NCBI GenBank assembly: GCA_965279735.1
Contig: OZ257260.1
Location: forward strand, 2,170,001 to 2,234,000
Direction: 5' to 3'
From: CAIUGU01 sp965279735
GTDB taxonomy: Bacteria > Pseudomonadota > Gammaproteobacteria > Steroidobacterales > Steroidobacteraceae
Length of the DNA stretch: 64,000 bases
Part shown: positions 61,762 to 64,000 of the stretch, one piece after another
Position numbering within the stretch: position 1 is the stretch's first letter
Layout of the letters: the number at the start of each line of letters is the position of its first letter
Program-made: the position numbers and the translations under genes
The notes under the pieces: generated by a model
What the model saw: the letters and a program-made list of their open reading frames with translations, nothing else
Told to the model about the DNA's origin: nothing
The model's database searches: none

Positions 61762-63057
61762 TCAGCGACTGAACCACCGGCGCCGAATGGACACGGACAG
61801 CAGCCACGCCATCGCTGCCAGAGCCACGATCACCATGCACCAGCGCAGGCCGCTCGCCACGCCAGCGGCCGTGAAGGACGGCCAGGGAAACTGCCGCAAC
61901 ACGTCGAACCGTTCAATCATCCAGTGCCATGCAGTGTGGGCAACGATCGCCGACAGGATGATCGTTCCCATGCGTTCGGCCACTACGTACCTGAAAAGGA
62001 AGTTCAGCAGCGGGACGAGCAGCGCCAGCACCAGCAACTGGCCGAGTTCGATCCCGACATTGAACGCGAGCAGCGACATCACGAGATGCGACCCGGCGAA
62101 TTGCAGTGTGTGTTGCAGGCCAAACGAGAACCCGAATCCGTGCACCAGGCCGAAGAAGAACGTGATGATCCAGCGCCACTCTCGACGCGCGTGCACGATG
62201 TTTTCGAGTGCGAGGTAGACAATGGACATCGCAATCAGCGTCTCGATGAGAGGCGGGAACCAGAGCGCGTCCGGTGCCAGCCCGTATGCCGCGCAGATCA
62301 GCGTGATCGAGTGGGCAACCGTGAACGCGGTGACGATCGGGATGAGCACCCGTGCACGGCGGAACGGGATGACCAGACAGAGCAGGAAAAGCAGGTGATC
62401 TGTTCCAAAGATGTGAGTGAACCCCGACGCGACGAAGCGTGCAGCCGCCTGGTGCCAGCTCGGATCGAGCCTGACGAGCCCTGCATCACCTTCCAGCTCA
62501 TACGCACGAATGACTCCGCCCGGCGGCATGAAGCGAAGCGCGGTGACTGTTTTCAACGCAAGCCGGTCCAATCCGGCGTGGATTGAAAATCGCGCGCTCT
62601 CCGCACGAATCGGATATTCGAACAGCACGTCGAGCAACCCCTGTTCCCAGAACAGCGTGGTGTCTTCCGGTAACGCAAGACCCGTCACATGGGCAAGGGC
62701 TTCCTCATAAGTATTGAACGAACGATCTGACTCAAGCGACAGGCGCGCGGACAGGATCGTGGGAGCAGAGAGCAGGGTTTCGTCTTCGTACAGATCGATG
62801 TTGTTCGACAACCCGATCGTCGCAGCATCGCGCAGGGAGGGATCGACGCGCGCGAGATCAACGTAGTCGCGCTCACGGCGCGGATATTCCACGTCCATGA
62901 TGGCCCGCAAAGGCACGCGCACCAGCACCCGCAGCGACTGGCCTTCAGGCTTGACGAAGACCTGGACCGTGACATCCCTCGGGATATCGTGCGCGGAGGC
63001 CGGCACTGCCACGAGGCCCAGCAGCATCAACAGCAGCCAAACAATCCTGGCACTCAT
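61762..63057 (-). CDS. HupE/UreJ-like membrane protein with exported N-terminal domain
   Basis: A 431-residue protein with a signal peptide ending PASAHDIPRD. An extracytoplasmic beta-rich domain (about 25-210) precedes about seven helices with GFTHIFGTDHLLFLL, VAHSITLICA and HGFGFSFGLQ, conserved His/Asp of the HupE/UreJ_2 group. Members have been linked to nickel or urea transport by annotation only. It follows the NHL-repeat gene by 13 bp. Confidence 0.83.
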   Translation of the reverse strand: MSARIVWLLLMLLGLVAVPASAHDIPRDVTVQVFVKPEGQSLRVLVRVPLRAIMDVEYPRRERDYVDLARVDPSLRDAATIGLSNNIDLYEDETLLSAPTILSARLSLESDRSFNTYEEALAHVTGLALPEDTTLFWEQGLLDVLFEYPIRAESARFSIHAGLDRLALKTVTALRFMPPGGVIRAYELEGDAGLVRLDPSWHQAAARFVASGFTHIFGTDHLLFLLCLVIPFRRARVLIPIVTAFTVAHSITLICAAYGLAPDALWFPPLIETLIAMSIVYLALENIVHARREWRWIITFFFGLVHGFGFSFGLQHTLQFAGSHLVMSLLAFNVGIELGQLLVLALLVPLLNFLFRYVVAERMGTIILSAIVAHTAWHWMIERFDVLRQFPWPSFTAAGVASGLRWCMVIVALAAMAWLLSVSIRRRWFSR

Positions 63058-63070
63058 GCCTGCCGGGCTC

Positions 63071-64000
63071 TTACCGGGCAGCGGGCCAGACTGTCCCCTG
63101 GTTCAGCTTCGTCACCGGCGCAAGACCCTTGTAGACGAATCGCTGAAGCCGTTTTCCTTCGTACGTCTCGGTGGTGTAGAGATTGCCCTTCGAGTCGATC
63201 GCGATGCTGTGCACGCCATAGAACTGGCCGGGCTGGCGACCGCCGTCCCCGAAAGTGGTCAACACTTCGAGCGTCTGGCGATCGATCACCGATATCTTTT
63301 CGTTCACGCCGTCGGCCATGAAGATGTACCGCTGCTGCGCGTCCTTCGAGAACGCGATGTCCCAGACCGATCCCGCATTCTTCGTGTTCCTGAAAAAGAA
63401 CGCTTCCTTGACGAACTTGCCCTCGGGCGTGAAGACCTGCAGCCGGTCGCCCACGCGATCGCAGACATAGAGAAGCCTGTCGACCGACATGTCGGCGCAA
63501 TGCACGGGATTACGGAACTGCTGCGCTGGCGGCGCCGAAGGATCATAGGCAGGGAGTGGCGTATCGTCCGGCACGTTGCCATATGCGCCCCACCACCGTT
63601 TCAGCTTGCCCGAGTCTGCATCGATGACCGCGACACGCTTGTTGAGATAGCCGTCAGCGACATACGCCTCGTTGGCCACCGGATCGACAAAAATCTTGGC
63701 CACGCGACCGAAACTCGCCTGGTCGTTGCTGCCGCCGACGAAGCCCGCCACATCGCCTTCATTGGCGCCGGCGGCTTCACCCGGTTTGCGACGCGCGCCC
63801 TTCTTGCCCACCTGCATCAGGAACTTGCCATCCTTCGTGAATTTCAGGAGGTGGGAATCGGGACCGCCGTTGCCGCCGATCCAGACGTTGCCCTTGTGAT
63901 CGATGAAGATTCCGTGGTTTGAATCCGGCCACTCGTAACCTTCGCCGGGCCCGCCCCAGTGCCGCAGAAGATTGCCTGCCTGGTCGAATTCAAGGACAGG
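63071..64000 (-). CDS. NHL-repeat propeller protein, 5' end outside window
   Basis: The frame runs to the right edge without a start, so the N-terminus is missing; about 309 residues are visible. Repeated NHL-type strands are SNHGIFIDHKGNVWIG, AKIFVDPVANEAYVADGY, DIAFSKDAQQRYIFMADG and HSIAIDSKGNLYTTETYEG. The shape resembles exported peptidylglycine-lyase-like or other six-bladed propellers. It is the first visible gene of the minus-strand exported cluster. Confidence 0.8.
   Translation of the reverse strand, partial: PVLEFDQAGNLLRHWGGPGEGYEWPDSNHGIFIDHKGNVWIGGNGGPDSHLLKFTKDGKFLMQVGKKGARRKPGEAAGANEGDVAGFVGGSNDQASFGRVAKIFVDPVANEAYVADGYLNKRVAVIDADSGKLKRWWGAYGNVPDDTPLPAYDPSAPPAQQFRNPVHCADMSVDRLLYVCDRVGDRLQVFTPEGKFVKEAFFFRNTKNAGSVWDIAFSKDAQQRYIFMADGVNEKISVIDRQTLEVLTTFGDGGRQPGQFYGVHSIAIDSKGNLYTTETYEGKRLQRFVYKGLAPVTKLNQGTVWPAAR

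Noticed and set aside
1..64000. Search for rRNA, tRNA, insertion sequences, prophage, toxin-antitoxin or defence genes
   Set aside because: None could be supported by sequence; no transposase, integrase or restriction enzyme motif was seen.

Overview
The window looks like a chromosomal segment of a GC-rich gammaproteobacterium. The markers for this are a chorismate mutase-prephenate dehydrogenase fusion (TyrA), RppH, DbpA, YceH, YaeQ, YchJ, a RIO-type kinase and a HiPIP. The many exported PQQ, FMN and molybdenum oxidoreductases, Tat amidohydrolases and the sulfatase suggest an aerobic, environmental Steroidobacterales/Nevskiales-type organism. That placement is inference from gene content; no rRNA or tRNA gene was seen.

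Layout. 1-4.8 kb: the end of hemJ, then a tight minus-strand trio (exported truncated globin, cupredoxin-like protein, membrane GGDEF-EAL enzyme) facing a DUF3034 outer-membrane barrel. 4.8-18.6 kb: housekeeping and metal uptake. This part holds rppH, a FecCD permease, fbpABC with a Fur-box-like site, a DUF484-GGDEF protein, tyrA, pdxH, a CPXCG protein, a HELLH protein, an ABC ATPase, NAD-malic enzyme and two DUF6644 membrane proteins. 18.6-22.4 kb: an exported amidohydrolase with an IorAB-type molybdenum hydroxylase. 22.5-32.3 kb: dbpA, a RIO kinase, a DUF6152 pair, a 2OG-Fe(II) oxygenase, yaeQ, a DUF6929 protein, a metallo-beta-lactamase-fold enzyme and yceH.

32.3-43.2 kb: a PQQ sugar dehydrogenase, an inverted-repeat element, a near-consensus sigma-54 promoter before a 60-codon gene, and an SDR lacking the YxxxK pair. 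A monoheme lipoprotein, a two-lobed aspartic protease, DUF4197/DUF2157/DUF4401 proteins, ychJ, a GST, an exported MBL hydrolase with two EF-hand loops, and a YjbR protein follow. 43.4-45.2 kb: an isolated, lower-GC VWA-PASTA surface protein with a C-terminal sorting tail, closed by a strong terminator. 45.2-53.4 kb: an orphan ParA-like ATPase, a LVIVD-repeat protein, HiPIP plus Tat amidohydrolase, and a lipid/signalling group (DGK-like kinase, metallophosphoesterase, orphan histidine kinase, divergent PAP2 phosphatase).

53.4-64 kb: eight co-directional minus-strand genes. The seven complete ones all carry export signals, including families that are normally cytosolic (NmrA, VOC, FMN hydroxy-acid oxidase). 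This looks like an extracytoplasmic oxidative/catabolic cluster and is the best candidate for an undescribed pathway. Its substrate cannot be read from sequence.
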